Both the position numbers and the translations under genes were made by a program. A stretch of 64,000 bases of DNA from Rhodoplanes elegans (lineage in GTDB: Bacteria; Pseudomonadota; Alphaproteobacteria; Rhizobiales; Xanthobacteraceae): positions 123,333 to 187,332 of the forward strand of contig NZ_NHSK01000076.1 of the NCBI RefSeq assembly GCF_016653355.1, given 5' to 3'. Shown here piece by piece: positions 44,461-53,754 of this stretch. Each line of letters starts with the position of its first letter. Position 1 is the first letter of the stretch. Under the pieces are notes generated by a model that searched no databases, had not been told where the DNA came from, and saw only the letters and a program-made list of their open reading frames with translations.

Positions 44461-47400
44461 ATGCCCATCAGTTTCTCGTCCCCTTCCGTCCGCGACAGCC
44501 GGGCCCGCGGCGCCGGCGTCACCGCCGTGCTCGGACCGACCAACACGGGCAAGACGCATCTCGCCATCGAGCGGATGCTCGGCCATTCGTCCGGGCTGAT
44601 CGGCCTGCCGCTGCGCCTCCTGGCGCGGGAGGTCTACAACAAGATCGTCGACCGGGTCGGTCCCGACGCCGTCGCCCTCGTCACCGGCGAGGAGAAGATC
44701 AAGCCGGCCCATCCGCGCTACTGGGTGTCGACCGTCGAGGCGATGCCGCGCGATCTCGACGTCGCCTTCGTGGCGGTCGACGAGGTCCAGCTCGGCTCCG
44801 ACCTCGACCGTGGCCACGTCTTCACCGACCGCATCCTCAACCGGCGCGGCCGCGAGGAGACCCTGGTGCTCGGCGCCGCGACCATGCGGGGCATGGTCGA
44901 GAAGCTGCTGCCCGGCGCCAACGTAATCTCGCGCCCGCGCCTCTCGCAGCTCGCCTTCGCGGGGGAGAAGAAGCTGTCGCGGCTGCCGCGCCGCACCGCC
45001 ATCGTCGCCTTCTCGGCCGAGGAGGTCTACGCCATCGCCGAGCTGATCCGCCGCCAGCGCGGCGGCGCCGCGGTGGTGCTGGGCGCGCTCTCGCCGCGCA
45101 CCCGAAACGCCCAGGTCGCGCTCTACCAGTCCGGCGACGTCGACTACCTGGTCGCCACCGACGCGATCGGCATGGGCCTCAACCTCGACGTCGACCACGT
45201 CGCCTTCGCGTCGGATCGCAAGTTCGACGGCTACCAGTACCGCAAGCTCAATCCGGGCGAGCTCGGCCAGATCGCCGGCCGCGCCGGCCGCGCGACCCGC
45301 GACGGCACCTTCGGCACCACGGGGCGCTGCCCGCCGTTCGAGCAGGAGCTCGTCCAGGCGCTGGAGAGCCACGCCTTCGATTCGGTGAAGGTCCTGCAGT
45401 GGCGCAACACCGATCTCGACTTCGCGTCGCTCGGCGCGCTGTCGGCCTCGCTCGCCGTCACCCCGACATTGCCGGGGCTGACCCGGGCGCCCGTCGCCGA
45501 GGACATCCTGGTGCTCGAGCACGCGATGCGGGACGACGCCGTGCGCGACCTCGCGCGTCGGCCGGCCGACATCGCGCGCCTGTGGGACACCTGCCAGGTG
45601 CCCGACTATCGGAAGATCTCGCCCGCCGCGCACGCCGAGATGGTCGTCACCCTCTTTGGATTCCTGGCGCGCGAGGGTACGATCCCCACCGACTGGTTTT
45701 CGCGACAGGTCGCCCTTGCGGATCACACCGAGGGCGGTATCGATACCCTGTCTACGCGAATTGCGCACATCCGGACCTGGACCTTCGTCGCCAACCGTCC
45801 GGACTGGCTCGGCGATCCCGAGCACTGGCAGGGCGTCACCCGTGCCATCGAGGACAAGCTCTCGGATGCCTTGCACGAGCGCCTGGCCGAACGATTCATC
45901 GACCGCCGCACCAGCGTTCTGATGCGGCGTCTGCGAGAGAATGCGATGTTGGAAACAGAGATCACCAAGACGGGCGAGGTCGTCGTCGAGGGGCACGTGA
46001 TCGGCCGGCTCGACGGCTTCCGCTTCGCACCGGAGGCGACCACCGGCAGCACCGACAGCAAGGCGCTGTCCGCCGCCGCCCAGAAGGCGCTGGCCGGCGA
46101 GATCGACGCCCGCGCCGGGCGCCTCGCCCACGCGCCCGACAGCCAGTTCGTGCTGGCCTCCAACGGGCTGATCCGCTGGATGGGCGAGCCGGTCGCGAAG
46201 CTTCTGGCCGGCGACAACATTCTGCGTCCGCGGGTGAAGATCCTCGCCGACGAGCATCTGAGCGGTGCCGCCCTGGAGCACGTCCAGACCCGGCTGGATC
46301 TCTGGACCCGCACCCATGTCGAGCGGATCCTGGCGCCGCTGTTCGTCCTCGGTGCCGCCGAGGACGTCACCGGCATCGCCCGCGGCATCGCGTTCCAGCT
46401 CGTCGAGGCGCTCGGCGTGCTGGAGCGCTTCAAGATCGCCGAGGAGCTGAAGGGGCTCGACCAGGCCCAGCGGGCGACGCTGCGCAAGCACGGCGTGCGC
46501 TTCGGCGCCTATCACGTCTATGTCCCGGCGCTGCTCAAGCCCGCGCCGCGGGCGCTCGCCGCCGAATTGTGGGCGCTCAAGCACGGCGACGTCGACACCA
46601 CCGGGCTCGACGACCTGCAGCGCCTCGCCGCCTCGGGCCGCACCTCCTTCGCGGTCGACAAGGCGGTGCCGCGCACCCTCTACCGCACCATCGGCTATCG
46701 GGTGTGCGGCGAGCGCGCCGTCCGGGTCGACATTCTGGAGCGACTCGCCGACCTGGTCCGCCCGGCGCTCGCCTGGCGGCCGAACGCCCCCGGCGAAAAG
46801 CCGGCCGGCGCCTTCGACGGCAGCGGCTTCCTGGTCACCCAGGCGATGACGTCGCTCACCGGCTCGTCCGGCGAGGACCTCGCCTCGATCCTCAAGGCGC
46901 TCGGCTATCGGGTCGAGCGGCGGCCCAAGCCGCCGGAGGCCCCGGCGGAGGCCAAGGCACCCGAGAGCGTCGCAGAGGCGACGGCCGAGGGCGCTGCTGC
47001 CGAAAGCGCGACCGAGGCGTCTGTCGACGCCGTCGGGGGGGACGACGCCCCGGCCGAGGCGGCTGCCGCCGAGGCCGAGCCGGTCGTCGAGACGGTCGCG
47101 TCCGACGCGCCGGTCGCCCCGGACTCCGAGCCGGTCACGGCCGAGCCGGTCTCGTCCGAACCCGTCACCGAGGCGGAGCCGGTGTCGCTCGCGCCCGAGC
47201 CGGAGCCGGACGCCGTTGTTGCGGCTGCGCCCGAGGCGGACGCCGCGGAGGCCGGCGCTCCCAAGTCCGAATCGACCGCCGGCGCCGCGGACGCATCTGC
47301 CGAATCGTCCGACGGCGGCGAACAGCCGGTGGCCGAGTCGGTGGCCGACACCGCGGGCGAGGCGACGGCCGAGCCGGCGGCCGCGGCCACGCCGGCGGAG

Positions 47401-47641
47401 CCGCAGTTCATCGAGATCTGGCGCCCCGGCCGCCCCCACGAGGAGCGGCGCGGCGGACCGAAGCGCCATCATCGCGGCGCACCCGGCCGCCGTCCCGAGG
47501 GCCAGCCCGCCGCCGCGCACCTATCAGAGCCGCGACGAGCGGGCGGACCGGAGCAACAAGGAGCCGGATCCAAACTCCCCGTTCGCCAAGCTCGCCGCCC
47601 TCAAGGCGCAGCTCGAGGCCAGCGCCAAAGAGAAGCACTGA
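44461..47641 (+). CDS. SUV3-like DEAD-box helicase, C-terminal tail frameshifted
   Basis: An RNA/DNA helicase of the mitochondrial-SUV3-like family found across alphaproteobacteria. The Walker A GPTNTGKT is at 25-32 and the Walker B region AVDEVQLGSD at about 100; the helicase C domain has AIGMGLNLDVDHVAF and QIAGRAGRATRDGTFG. A long acidic Ala/Glu/Val-rich stretch follows (about 825-980). The family tail FIEIWRPGRPHEERRGG is in frame 1, but the family's closing segment, DPNSPFAKLAALKAQLEA, is encoded in frame 2 and ends at 47641. The frame therefore shifts by one base near 47495-47520. Read literally, frame 1 stays open to 48285 as non-protein-like sequence across the next gene. This is either a sequencing error or a real tail mutation; the enzyme core is intact. 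Confidence 0.82.
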
Positions 47642-47662
47642 CCGGCGGAGAGCATCGCCCAC

Positions 47663-48043
47663 GTGGTCGACGGCGACCGCCAGCGCATCGACAAGTGGCT
47701 GTGGCACGCCCGGGTGGTCCGCACCCGCAGTGCCGCGGCCGCGCTCGCGGCTGCCGGCCATGTCCGGATCAACGGGGTGCGCATCGACGCGGCGAGCCGC
47801 CCGGTGAAGCGGGGGGACGTGGTGACGGTGGCGCTCGACCGCCAGGTCCGGGTGCTGGTCGTCACCGGCTTCGCCGAGCGGCGCGGCTCGGCGACCGACG
47901 CGCAGGCGCTCGTCCGCGACGAGACGGTCCGGCCGGAGACGCCGCCCGGGTCCGCCGCGACGGGATCGCGCGACACCGGGACCGGACGGCCGACCAAGCG
48001 CGACCGCCGCGCCCTCGACCGGCTCCAGGGCGACGACGACTGA
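47663..48043 (+). CDS. S4-domain RNA-binding protein, Hsp15-like
   Basis: A 126-residue protein with an N-terminal S4 domain (about 8-70: RIDKWLWHARVVRTRSAAAA, then GHVRINGVRIDAASRPVKRGD) and a basic tail ending TKRDRRALDRLQGDDD, as in heat-shock protein 15 relatives that bind free 50S subunits. The start is GTG, 21 bases after the true helicase end. This position between helicase and ferredoxin is conserved in Rhizobiales as far as I recall. Confidence 0.9.
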   Translation: MVDGDRQRIDKWLWHARVVRTRSAAAALAAAGHVRINGVRIDAASRPVKRGDVVTVALDRQVRVLVVTGFAERRGSATDAQALVRDETVRPETPPGSAATGSRDTGTGRPTKRDRRALDRLQGDDD

Positions 48044-48323
48044 CGATGACGGGTGCGGACGGTGCGGCCCGGCCTGCGGGCCTGACGGATGACGTCCGCC
48101 CGGCCCGGAGCGCGAACTTTTCTCGGCCTGCGGTTAACGAACCGGCGGGTCGGAGGCGGCGATCCCCGGTCGTTTCGTCCGGCCGGCGGGTGCTCCGGCG
48201 TTGCGGCGAACCGCTGGGCCGGCCGGCTCGCTTTTTCGTCGCGCGACAGACCCGTTCGCTTGCGCGTGCGGTGCCGATGCGCTAGGCACAGGCAAAACTG
48301 GGCCCTGTCGGCCGGAGTCGAAG

Positions 48324-48659
48324 ATGACCTACACGGTTACTGAAAACTGCATTAAGTGCAAGTACATGGACTGCGTCGAAGTGTGTCCGGTGGACTGCTT
48401 CTACGAAGGCGAGAACATGCTCGTCATCCACCCGGACGAGTGCATCGATTGCGGCGTCTGCGAGCCGGAATGCCCGGCCGAGGCGATCAAGCCGGACACC
48501 GAGCCGGGCCTCGAGCAGTGGCTCGGCCTCAACGCCGAGTACGCCAAGACGTGGCCGAACGTCACGGTGAAGCGCGATCCGCCGCCGGACCACAAGGAGT
48601 GGGACGGAAAGCCGGACAAGCTCAAGCTCTTCTCGCCGAATCCCGGCTCCGGCGACTGA
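48324..48659 (+). CDS. fdxA: Seven-iron ferredoxin FdxA
   Basis: A 111-residue 3Fe-4S/4Fe-4S ferredoxin. Cys9, Cys17 and Cys50 fit the 3Fe cluster and Cys21, Cys40, Cys43 and Cys46 the 4Fe cluster ([26 protein letters not shown]). The C-terminal extension [20 protein letters not shown] is typical of the alphaproteobacterial FdxA. GGAG precedes the start. It is followed by a strong terminator and the carD gene. Confidence 0.96.
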   Translation: MTYTVTENCIKCKYMDCVEVCPVDCFYEGENMLVIHPDECIDCGVCEPECPAEAIKPDTEPGLEQWLGLNAEYAKTWPNVTVKRDPPPDHKEWDGKPDKLKLFSPNPGSGD

Positions 48660-48765
48660 CGGCGCGAGAACCGATCTCGGGGGCCGGCGTCGCGGCGCGG
48701 CCCTCGCGCGGTGCGGGCGTTTTGCCTGCGTTGCCTCCAAATATCTAAAATTTAATGTTCATTGG

Positions 48766-48808
48766 GTACGGTGATGGCCGAATGCCGCACCGTACGGCTT
48801 TGTTTTTT
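48766..48808 (+). terminator. Intrinsic terminator after fdxA
   Basis: A perfect 8-base stem (GTACGGTG / CACCGTAC) with a 14-base loop, followed by GGCTTTGTTTTTT. It lies about 105 bases past the fdxA stop in an island of AT-richer sequence. Confidence 0.75.
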
Positions 48809-48829
48809 GCAATGAATGTGATATATAAG
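48800..48829 (+). promoter_or_regulatory. Candidate carD promoter
   Basis: TTGTTT at 48800-48805 and TATATA at 48822-48827 (16-base spacer), or TATAAG at 48824-48829 (18-base spacer). It is unusually AT-rich for this genome and overlaps the T-tract of the fdxA terminator. The leader to the GTG start would be about 110 bases. Confidence 0.5.
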
Positions 48830-48946
48830 CATCACACATGAGATCACGGCTCCGAGCGCTCCCTCCCGGGAGCATATTTTTTCGGGGCGTTCCTTGGGAA
48901 CCGTCATACGGAGGCGTGTCTTTCCGCGAGAAGGCACGCGATCACA

Positions 48947-50245
48947 GTGGCAGCAAAAACTCGGCACAAGTCGAAGTTGAAGAAGGCCGTCGTGAAGCCT
49001 GCGTCCCGGACGGCGTCCAAGGCGCGGGTCTCGAAGGCGCTTTCGTCCAAGGCCCCGTCCGCCAAGCCGGCGACCTCGAAGACCGCGACCTCCAAGGCCT
49101 CGACCGCGAAGGCGCCGATCTCCAAGTCTTCGATCTCCAAGTCTTCGATCTCCAAGTCTCCGATTTCCAAGTCTCCGACGGCGAAGCCGTCCGCGGCGAA
49201 ATCGCCGGCCGTGAAGCCTTCGGCTGCGAAATCCACGGCCACGAAGGCTCCGGCCGAGAAGGCCGCCGCGAAGATCGCCGCCAAGCCGCCCGGCAAGGCC
49301 TCCGCGCCGGCCCGTCGGCGGACGACCAAGACGACGCGTGATCACGTCCGCCGCGGCAGCGCGGCCAACCCATCGGCGGTGCGGGCCGAGAAGCCTGCGA
49401 CCAAGCCGGCCAAGCCGATCCGCAAGCCCGACGTCGGACCGACGACGGAGCAGGCGGCAGAGACCAGGGCGACAGGCACCAAGGCGGCAGACACCAAGAC
49501 GACGACCCTCGAGACCAAAAGCCTCGAATCGACGACCCCCGTCGCGACGGAGGTCAAGGCCGCCGTCAAGGCGACCCCCAAGGCTTCGGCCAAACCATCC
49601 CCCCGCCCTCGGGTGGAGGACCCCGGCAAGCCGCCGGAGGTTGAAGGAGCAGTTCCCGGAATGTCCAACAAGAAGACGACCCAGCGTCAAGGCTTCAAGA
49701 CGAACGAGTTCATCGTGTATCCGGCCCACGGCGTGGGCCAGATCACGGCGATCGAGGAGCAGGAGGTCGCCGGCCACAAGCTCGAGCTGTTCGTCATCAA
49801 CTTCGTCAAGGACAAGATGACGCTGCGGGTCCCCACCGCGAAGATCACCGCGGTCGGCATGCGCAAGCTCGCCGAGCCGCCGATCGTCAAGCGCGCCCTC
49901 GAGACGCTCAAGGGGCGGGCCCGGGTGAAGCGCACCATGTGGTCGCGCCGCGCCCAGGAGTACGAGGCCAAGATCAATTCCGGCAACATCGTCGCCATCG
50001 CCGAGGTGGTGCGCGACCTCTACCGGTCGGAGAGCCAGCCCGAGCAGTCCTACAGCGAGCGGCAGCTCTACGAGGCCGCCCTCGACCGGCTGGCGCGCGA
50101 GATCTCGGCCGTGCAGCGGATCACCGACACGGAGGCCGTGAAGGAGATCGAGGCGTCGCTCGCCAAGGGCCCGAAGCGCGGCGCTGCCGCCAAGGGCGAG
50201 GCCGAGGCGGACGACGACGGCGAGACCGAGGCCGAGGCGGCCTGA
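48947..50245 (+). CDS. carD: CarD-family transcription factor with histone-H1-like N-terminal tail
   Basis: A 432-residue frame from a GTG. Residues 1-238 are a low-complexity Lys/Ala/Ser/Pro/Thr tail like eukaryotic H1 or bacterial H1-like proteins, with ISKSS/ISKSP repeats. The CarD domain starts near residue 245 (FKTNEFIVYPAHGVGQITAI) and runs to about 410, including a Tudor-like RNA-polymerase-interacting part and the helical DNA-binding part (RRAQEYEAKINSGNIVAIAEVVRDLY). The end is acidic. An in-frame ATG at 49661 with AAGGAG about 12 bases upstream would give the usual CarD of 194 residues. Both forms may be made. CarD binds RNA polymerase and stabilises open promoters, notably at rRNA genes. 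Confidence 0.88.
   Translation: MAAKTRHKSKLKKAVVKPASRTASKARVSKALSSKAPSAKPATSKTATSKASTAKAPISKSSISKSSISKSPISKSPTAKPSAAKSPAVKPSAAKSTATKAPAEKAAAKIAAKPPGKASAPARRRTTKTTRDHVRRGSAANPSAVRAEKPATKPAKPIRKPDVGPTTEQAAETRATGTKAADTKTTTLETKSLESTTPVATEVKAAVKATPKASAKPSPRPRVEDPGKPPEVEGAVPGMSNKKTTQRQGFKTNEFIVYPAHGVGQITAIEEQEVAGHKLELFVINFVKDKMTLRVPTAKITAVGMRKLAEPPIVKRALETLKGRARVKRTMWSRRAQEYEAKINSGNIVAIAEVVRDLYRSESQPEQSYSERQLYEAALDRLAREISAVQRITDTEAVKEIEASLAKGPKRGAAAKGEAEADDDGETEAEAA
49115..49174 (+). repeat. Four tandem 15-base repeats in the CarD tail
   Basis: Units of the form YCGATYTCCAAGTCT, four in a row and nearly identical, encoding Ile-Ser-Lys-Ser-(Ser/Pro). The repeats are in frame with CarD and may vary in number between strains. 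Confidence 0.85.
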
Positions 50246-50282
50246 CCGCAGCGATCGCTTCGCTCGGTTCGATTCGGAAAAG

Positions 50283-50306
50283 GCGCCGGTTCCCCGGCGC
50301 TTTTTT
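50283..50306 (+). terminator. Intrinsic terminator after carD
   Basis: GCGCCGG and CCGGCGC form a 7-base GC stem with a 4-base loop, flanked by AAAA upstream and TTTTTT downstream, about 40 bases after the carD stop. It can work in both directions. Confidence 0.88.
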
Positions 50307-50395
50307 CGTGTCCGCGGTCCGCCGCCTCTGTCCCGCGTCCGCCCCCGCCGATCTCTCCCGGTCCGCTTCGCCGTCGTCCGATGCCGCTGTCGCGC

Positions 50396-50818
50396 ATGCA
50401 GAACCCGACGATCCGCCGCATCGTCTACGTGACGCTCTACGAGCTCATCGCGCTCGTCGTCGTGACGGTGGCCCTGTCGGCCGTCTCCGGCCAGCCGGCC
50501 GTCGACACCGGCGTGATCGCGGTGGCGTCGTCGGTGATCGCGGTGAGCTGGGCCTATGTGTTCAACCTCGCCTTCGAGCGCTGGGAGGCGTCGCGCCGGG
50601 TGCGCGGCCGCTCGCTGGCGCGCCGCGTCGTCCATGCGACCCTCTACGAGGCGGGGCTGGTGCTGATGCTCGTGCCGCTGATCGCCTGGCAACTGGATGT
50701 CGGCCTGTGGGAGGCGTTCGTCTACGACCTCGGCCTGATCGCGTTCTTCACCGCCTACACGTTCGGCTTCACGGCGCTGTTCGACCGGGTGTTCGGGCTG
50801 CCCGCCTCGGCGTCGTGA
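50396..50818 (+). CDS. PACE-family multidrug/biocide efflux protein
   Basis: A 140-residue membrane protein with four helices in two related halves (bacterial transmembrane pair domain). RIVYVTLYELIALVVVTVAL and VVHATLYEAGLVLMLVPLIA are the repeated helix-1 motifs, and each half contains the family E/W residues (AFERWEASRRVRG). AceI-type relatives pump chlorhexidine or short diamines. The start at 50396 fits the domain; an ATG 15 bases earlier is also possible. Convergent with a LysR gene. Confidence 0.88.
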   Translation: MQNPTIRRIVYVTLYELIALVVVTVALSAVSGQPAVDTGVIAVASSVIAVSWAYVFNLAFERWEASRRVRGRSLARRVVHATLYEAGLVLMLVPLIAWQLDVGLWEAFVYDLGLIAFFTAYTFGFTALFDRVFGLPASAS

Positions 50819-51766
50819 TCACGTCCGCGCGGCCGGTGCCGCCCCGCCCGGCGGATCGATCCCCGGCAGGCCGGCGATCTCGGCGGCCAGGACGTCGACC
50901 AGCAGCCGCACGCGGGTGATCCCGGCCCGCTCCGGAACCACCAGCAGGCTCAGCGGCGTGGTCGGCAGGCTGTACTCCGGCATGACGACCATCAGTCGGC
51001 CCGCGGCGACGAGATCGTCGACCAGCCAGCGATGCGCCGGCGCGATGCCGCGCCCGGCGATCAGCGCCTCGCGCGCCGCCAGCCCGTGATCGACCCGCAG
51101 CCGCCCGCCGAACGGCACGGCGTGGCGCGCGCCGTCGGGGCCGTCGAGCAGCAGCGTGTCGCTGCCGGCCACGTTGGTCATCCGGAGGCCCTCGTGCCCG
51201 AGCAGGTCGCGCGGCTCGGTCGGCGTGCCGCGCGCCGCCAGATAGGCGGGCGAGGCGACCAGCACGCGCCGGCTCGCGCCGAGCCGGCGCAGCGTCATGG
51301 CGGTGTCGCCGAGCGGGCCCAGCCGCACCGCGACATCGACGCCGTCGCGCACCAGGTCGACCCGCTCGTCGGTGAGTCCGAGATCGATGCCGATGTCCGG
51401 ATAGCGGTCCTGGAACGCCAGGAGCAGTCGGGTGACGTGCAGGACACCGAGCGCCGCCGTGCAAGAGACGCGGACCGTGCCGGTCGGCGCGCTGCGGGTT
51501 CCGCGCGCCTCCTCGCCGGCCTGGTCCACGAGGCGCAGGATCTGGACGCAGGTCGCGTAATAGCGCGTGCCCTCGTCCGTCATCGTGACCCGCCGGGTGG
51601 TGCGGCCGAGCAGGGAAACGCCGACTGCCGCCTCGAGCTCCCGCAGGTGGCGCGTGACCGTCGACTGGCCGATTCCCAGCTCACGGGCCACCGCCGACAG
51701 GCTGCCCCGCTCCGCGACCCGGACGAAGGTCCGCATCCGCTCCAGCGTGACGTCCGATCTATCCAT
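50819..51766 (-). CDS. LysR-family transcriptional regulator
   Basis: A 315-residue regulator with an N-terminal winged HTH (about 6-65: SLSAVARELGIGQSTVTRHL, then EAAVGVSLLGRTTRRVTMT) and a C-terminal substrate-binding domain. The gene is divergent from a flavodoxin-fold quinone reductase gene with 94 bases between, the usual layout for a LysR and its target. Confidence 0.92.
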   Translation of the reverse strand: MDRSDVTLERMRTFVRVAERGSLSAVARELGIGQSTVTRHLRELEAAVGVSLLGRTTRRVTMTDEGTRYYATCVQILRLVDQAGEEARGTRSAPTGTVRVSCTAALGVLHVTRLLLAFQDRYPDIGIDLGLTDERVDLVRDGVDVAVRLGPLGDTAMTLRRLGASRRVLVASPAYLAARGTPTEPRDLLGHEGLRMTNVAGSDTLLLDGPDGARHAVPFGGRLRVDHGLAAREALIAGRGIAPAHRWLVDDLVAAGRLMVVMPEYSLPTTPLSLLVVPERAGITRVRLLVDVLAAEIAGLPGIDPPGGAAPAART

Positions 51767-51860
51767 TTTTCGGCACGATCATATCCATTCCGAACAGCTA
51801 CCGGATCGTTCTCGGTGGCGCTAGGTCGGATGGCATGTCGTCCGTCGCCTGGAGCCCTCC

Positions 51861-52679
51861 ATGAACGTCCTGATCGTCTTCGCCCATCCCGAACCCCGGT
51901 CGCTCAGTGCGGCGCTGCGCGACGTTGCCGTCGCCGAGCTGACCGCTGCCGGCCACGCCGTGCAGGTGTCGGACCTCTACGCCATGCGCTTCAAGGCCGA
52001 GGTCGATCGCGACGACTTCCCGCAGCTCGCGCCGGAGGGCCGCCTGAAGGTGCCGGGCGCCTCGAAGGCTGGCTTCGCCGCGCGGGGGCTCACGGCCGAC
52101 GTGGTGGCCGAGCAGGACAAGCTCCTGTGGGCCGACGTCCTGATCCTGCAGTTTCCGCTGTGGTGGTTCACCATGCCGGCGATCCTGAAAGGCTGGGTCG
52201 ACCGGGTGTTCGCCTACGGGTTCGCCTACGGGGTCGGCGAGCACAGCGAGGCGCGCTGGGGCGACCGTTACGGCGAGGGCGTGTTCGCCGGCCGGCGCGC
52301 CATGGTGATCACCACCACGGGCGGCTGGCAGGAGCATTATTCGCCGCGCGGCGTGAACGGGCCGATCGACGACCTCCTGTTCCCGATCAACCACGGGATC
52401 CTGTTCTACCCCGGCTACGACGTGCTCCCGGCCTACGTGGTGCATCGGGCCGACCGGCTCGACGCCGCCGGATTCGACGCCGCCGCCGCGGGCTTGCGCG
52501 AGCGGATGCGGACGATCGCCACCACACCGCCGATCCGGTTCCGCCGGCAGAACGGCGGTGATTATCTGATCCCGACCTGCGAGCTGCGTCCGGAGATCGG
52601 CATGGCGGGAGCGCACGGCTTCGCGCTCCACGTCTCCGACGTCGCGAGCGACGACGGGCTCACTCGTCCAGCAGCGTGA
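51861..52679 (+). CDS. NAD(P)H quinone oxidoreductase, flavodoxin-like fold
   Basis: A 272-residue FMN/FAD-dependent reductase of the NQO1/MdaB-KefF family. MNVLIVFAHPEPRSLSAAL begins the flavodoxin fold, FPLWWFTMPAILKGWVDRVF is the family signature, and VITTTGGWQEHYSPRG contacts the flavin. It probably detoxifies quinones or electrophiles by two-electron reduction. GGAG precedes the start. Its last 20 bases overlap the end of the gene on the other strand. Confidence 0.92.
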   Translation: MNVLIVFAHPEPRSLSAALRDVAVAELTAAGHAVQVSDLYAMRFKAEVDRDDFPQLAPEGRLKVPGASKAGFAARGLTADVVAEQDKLLWADVLILQFPLWWFTMPAILKGWVDRVFAYGFAYGVGEHSEARWGDRYGEGVFAGRRAMVITTTGGWQEHYSPRGVNGPIDDLLFPINHGILFYPGYDVLPAYVVHRADRLDAAGFDAAAAGLRERMRTIATTPPIRFRRQNGGDYLIPTCELRPEIGMAGAHGFALHVSDVASDDGLTRPAA

Positions 52680-53754
52680 ACTGCAGCAGCACGGTGCGTT
52701 GGAGGAAGGAGAAGTTGTCGTCCGACATCAGCGTCAGCACGGTCTCGCCGCCGTCGCCGACATGGACGCCGAGCGCCTCCATGTTGTCGATCTGGAAGCC
52801 CATGTCGGCCGTGATCAGCGCCGGCCCGTCGACCACGGCGCCGGGCGCGATCGTCGCGATCGGGATGCGGCGCAGCCGCATCGCGACGCCGGTCGTCCAG
52901 GTGAAGCGGCGCTCCAGCAGCAGGAGATCGCCGTCGGGCAGCAGCGCGGCGTCGCTGATGTCGAAGCCGTCGTGGCGGGCGACCGTGAACAGGCCGGGGC
53001 GCGGGCCGCCGAGCAATGCCGCCTTGACGTTGCCGGCCGGATCGAGCGCCCGCTCGGTGATCACGATCAGGGCGCCGGCGAGCGGCGAGACGGGCGTTCC
53101 GCGCGGCACCGCGACGAGCGCCTCGACGCCGCGATTGTTCGGCAGGCCCGCGAGGCCCGCCGGCCACGGCACGACCTTCGCGGGCGCCGTCATGCCGAGC
53201 TTGCCGAACTCGAACCGTACGATGCGGTTGACGCGCTCGATGCCGACATAGGCGATGCCGCGGTCGGCCGTGACGGACTCGGTGTCGTACCAGCCGCGCT
53301 CGGCCAGGGTGCGGCCGTCCGGCCCCATGATCGGGCTCATCACGGCGTCGGCGAGGCCGACCGGCCGCTGGCCCTGATAGACGATGCGGCCGGTCAGCCA
53401 TGCGGCCTTGTCGGTGACGGCGAGAAAGCGCGCGTCGTCGAGCATCACGAGGCCGGAGATGCCGCCGAACGACTTGCTGCGCGAGGTCAGCTCGACGCCG
53501 CCGCGAAACTGCAGGCGGCCGAAGCGCACCTGGTTCGGCTTGCCGATCTCGAAGGTGGCGAGCGGCCGCGCCTCGACCTCGATCGCCTCGTGCTGGACGG
53601 GGGCGATGGCGGTCGCGGTTGTGCCCCGCTGCGGCGTCGCAGCGACGGGCTGGGCACGCCCGTGCGGGGCCGAGAACGCGATCGCGGCCGCGACCACAAG
53701 CGCCGCGAGGCCGATGCCGGCGGCGGCGATCCGGGTCCGGCCGTGGCCGGTCAC
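52660..53754 (-). CDS. Exported phytase-esterase-like beta-propeller protein
   Basis: A 364-residue protein of the 'esterase-like activity of phytase' family (PF13449 type). An N-terminal hydrophobic signal ([20 protein letters not shown]) leads to a periplasmic domain with [41 protein letters not shown] and [10 protein letters not shown], the repeated aspartate/glutamate pattern of the family. The start is a GTG overlapping the cobT stop. The true substrate in this family is not established. Confidence 0.86.
   Translation of the reverse strand: MTGHGRTRIAAAGIGLAALVVAAAIAFSAPHGRAQPVAATPQRGTTATAIAPVQHEAIEVEARPLATFEIGKPNQVRFGRLQFRGGVELTSRSKSFGGISGLVMLDDARFLAVTDKAAWLTGRIVYQGQRPVGLADAVMSPIMGPDGRTLAERGWYDTESVTADRGIAYVGIERVNRIVRFEFGKLGMTAPAKVVPWPAGLAGLPNNRGVEALVAVPRGTPVSPLAGALIVITERALDPAGNVKAALLGGPRPGLFTVARHDGFDISDAALLPDGDLLLLERRFTWTTGVAMRLRRIPIATIAPGAVVDGPALITADMGFQIDNMEALGVHVGDGGETVLTLMSDDNFSFLQRTVLLQFTLLDE

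Noticed and set aside
47035..47041. Run of seven G in the helicase gene as the frameshift site
   Set aside because: The frame before and after the run keeps helicase-like acidic tail and then FIEIWRPGR in the same frame, so the shift must be further downstream.
47642..48285. Extension of the helicase frame across the S4 gene to 48285
   Set aside because: After about 47520 the translation is Arg/Gly-rich without family features, and the family's own C-terminal segment is found in the next frame. The S4 protein in this stretch is clearly real.
48766..48808. Hairpin after fdxA as a small RNA gene
   Set aside because: A short perfect stem followed by a T-tract just past fdxA is simplest as an intrinsic terminator. 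No separate promoter is visible before it.
49115..49174. Tandem 15-base units as a CRISPR-like array
   Set aside because: The units are directly adjacent without spacers, in frame and encode a Lys/Ser-rich protein tail.
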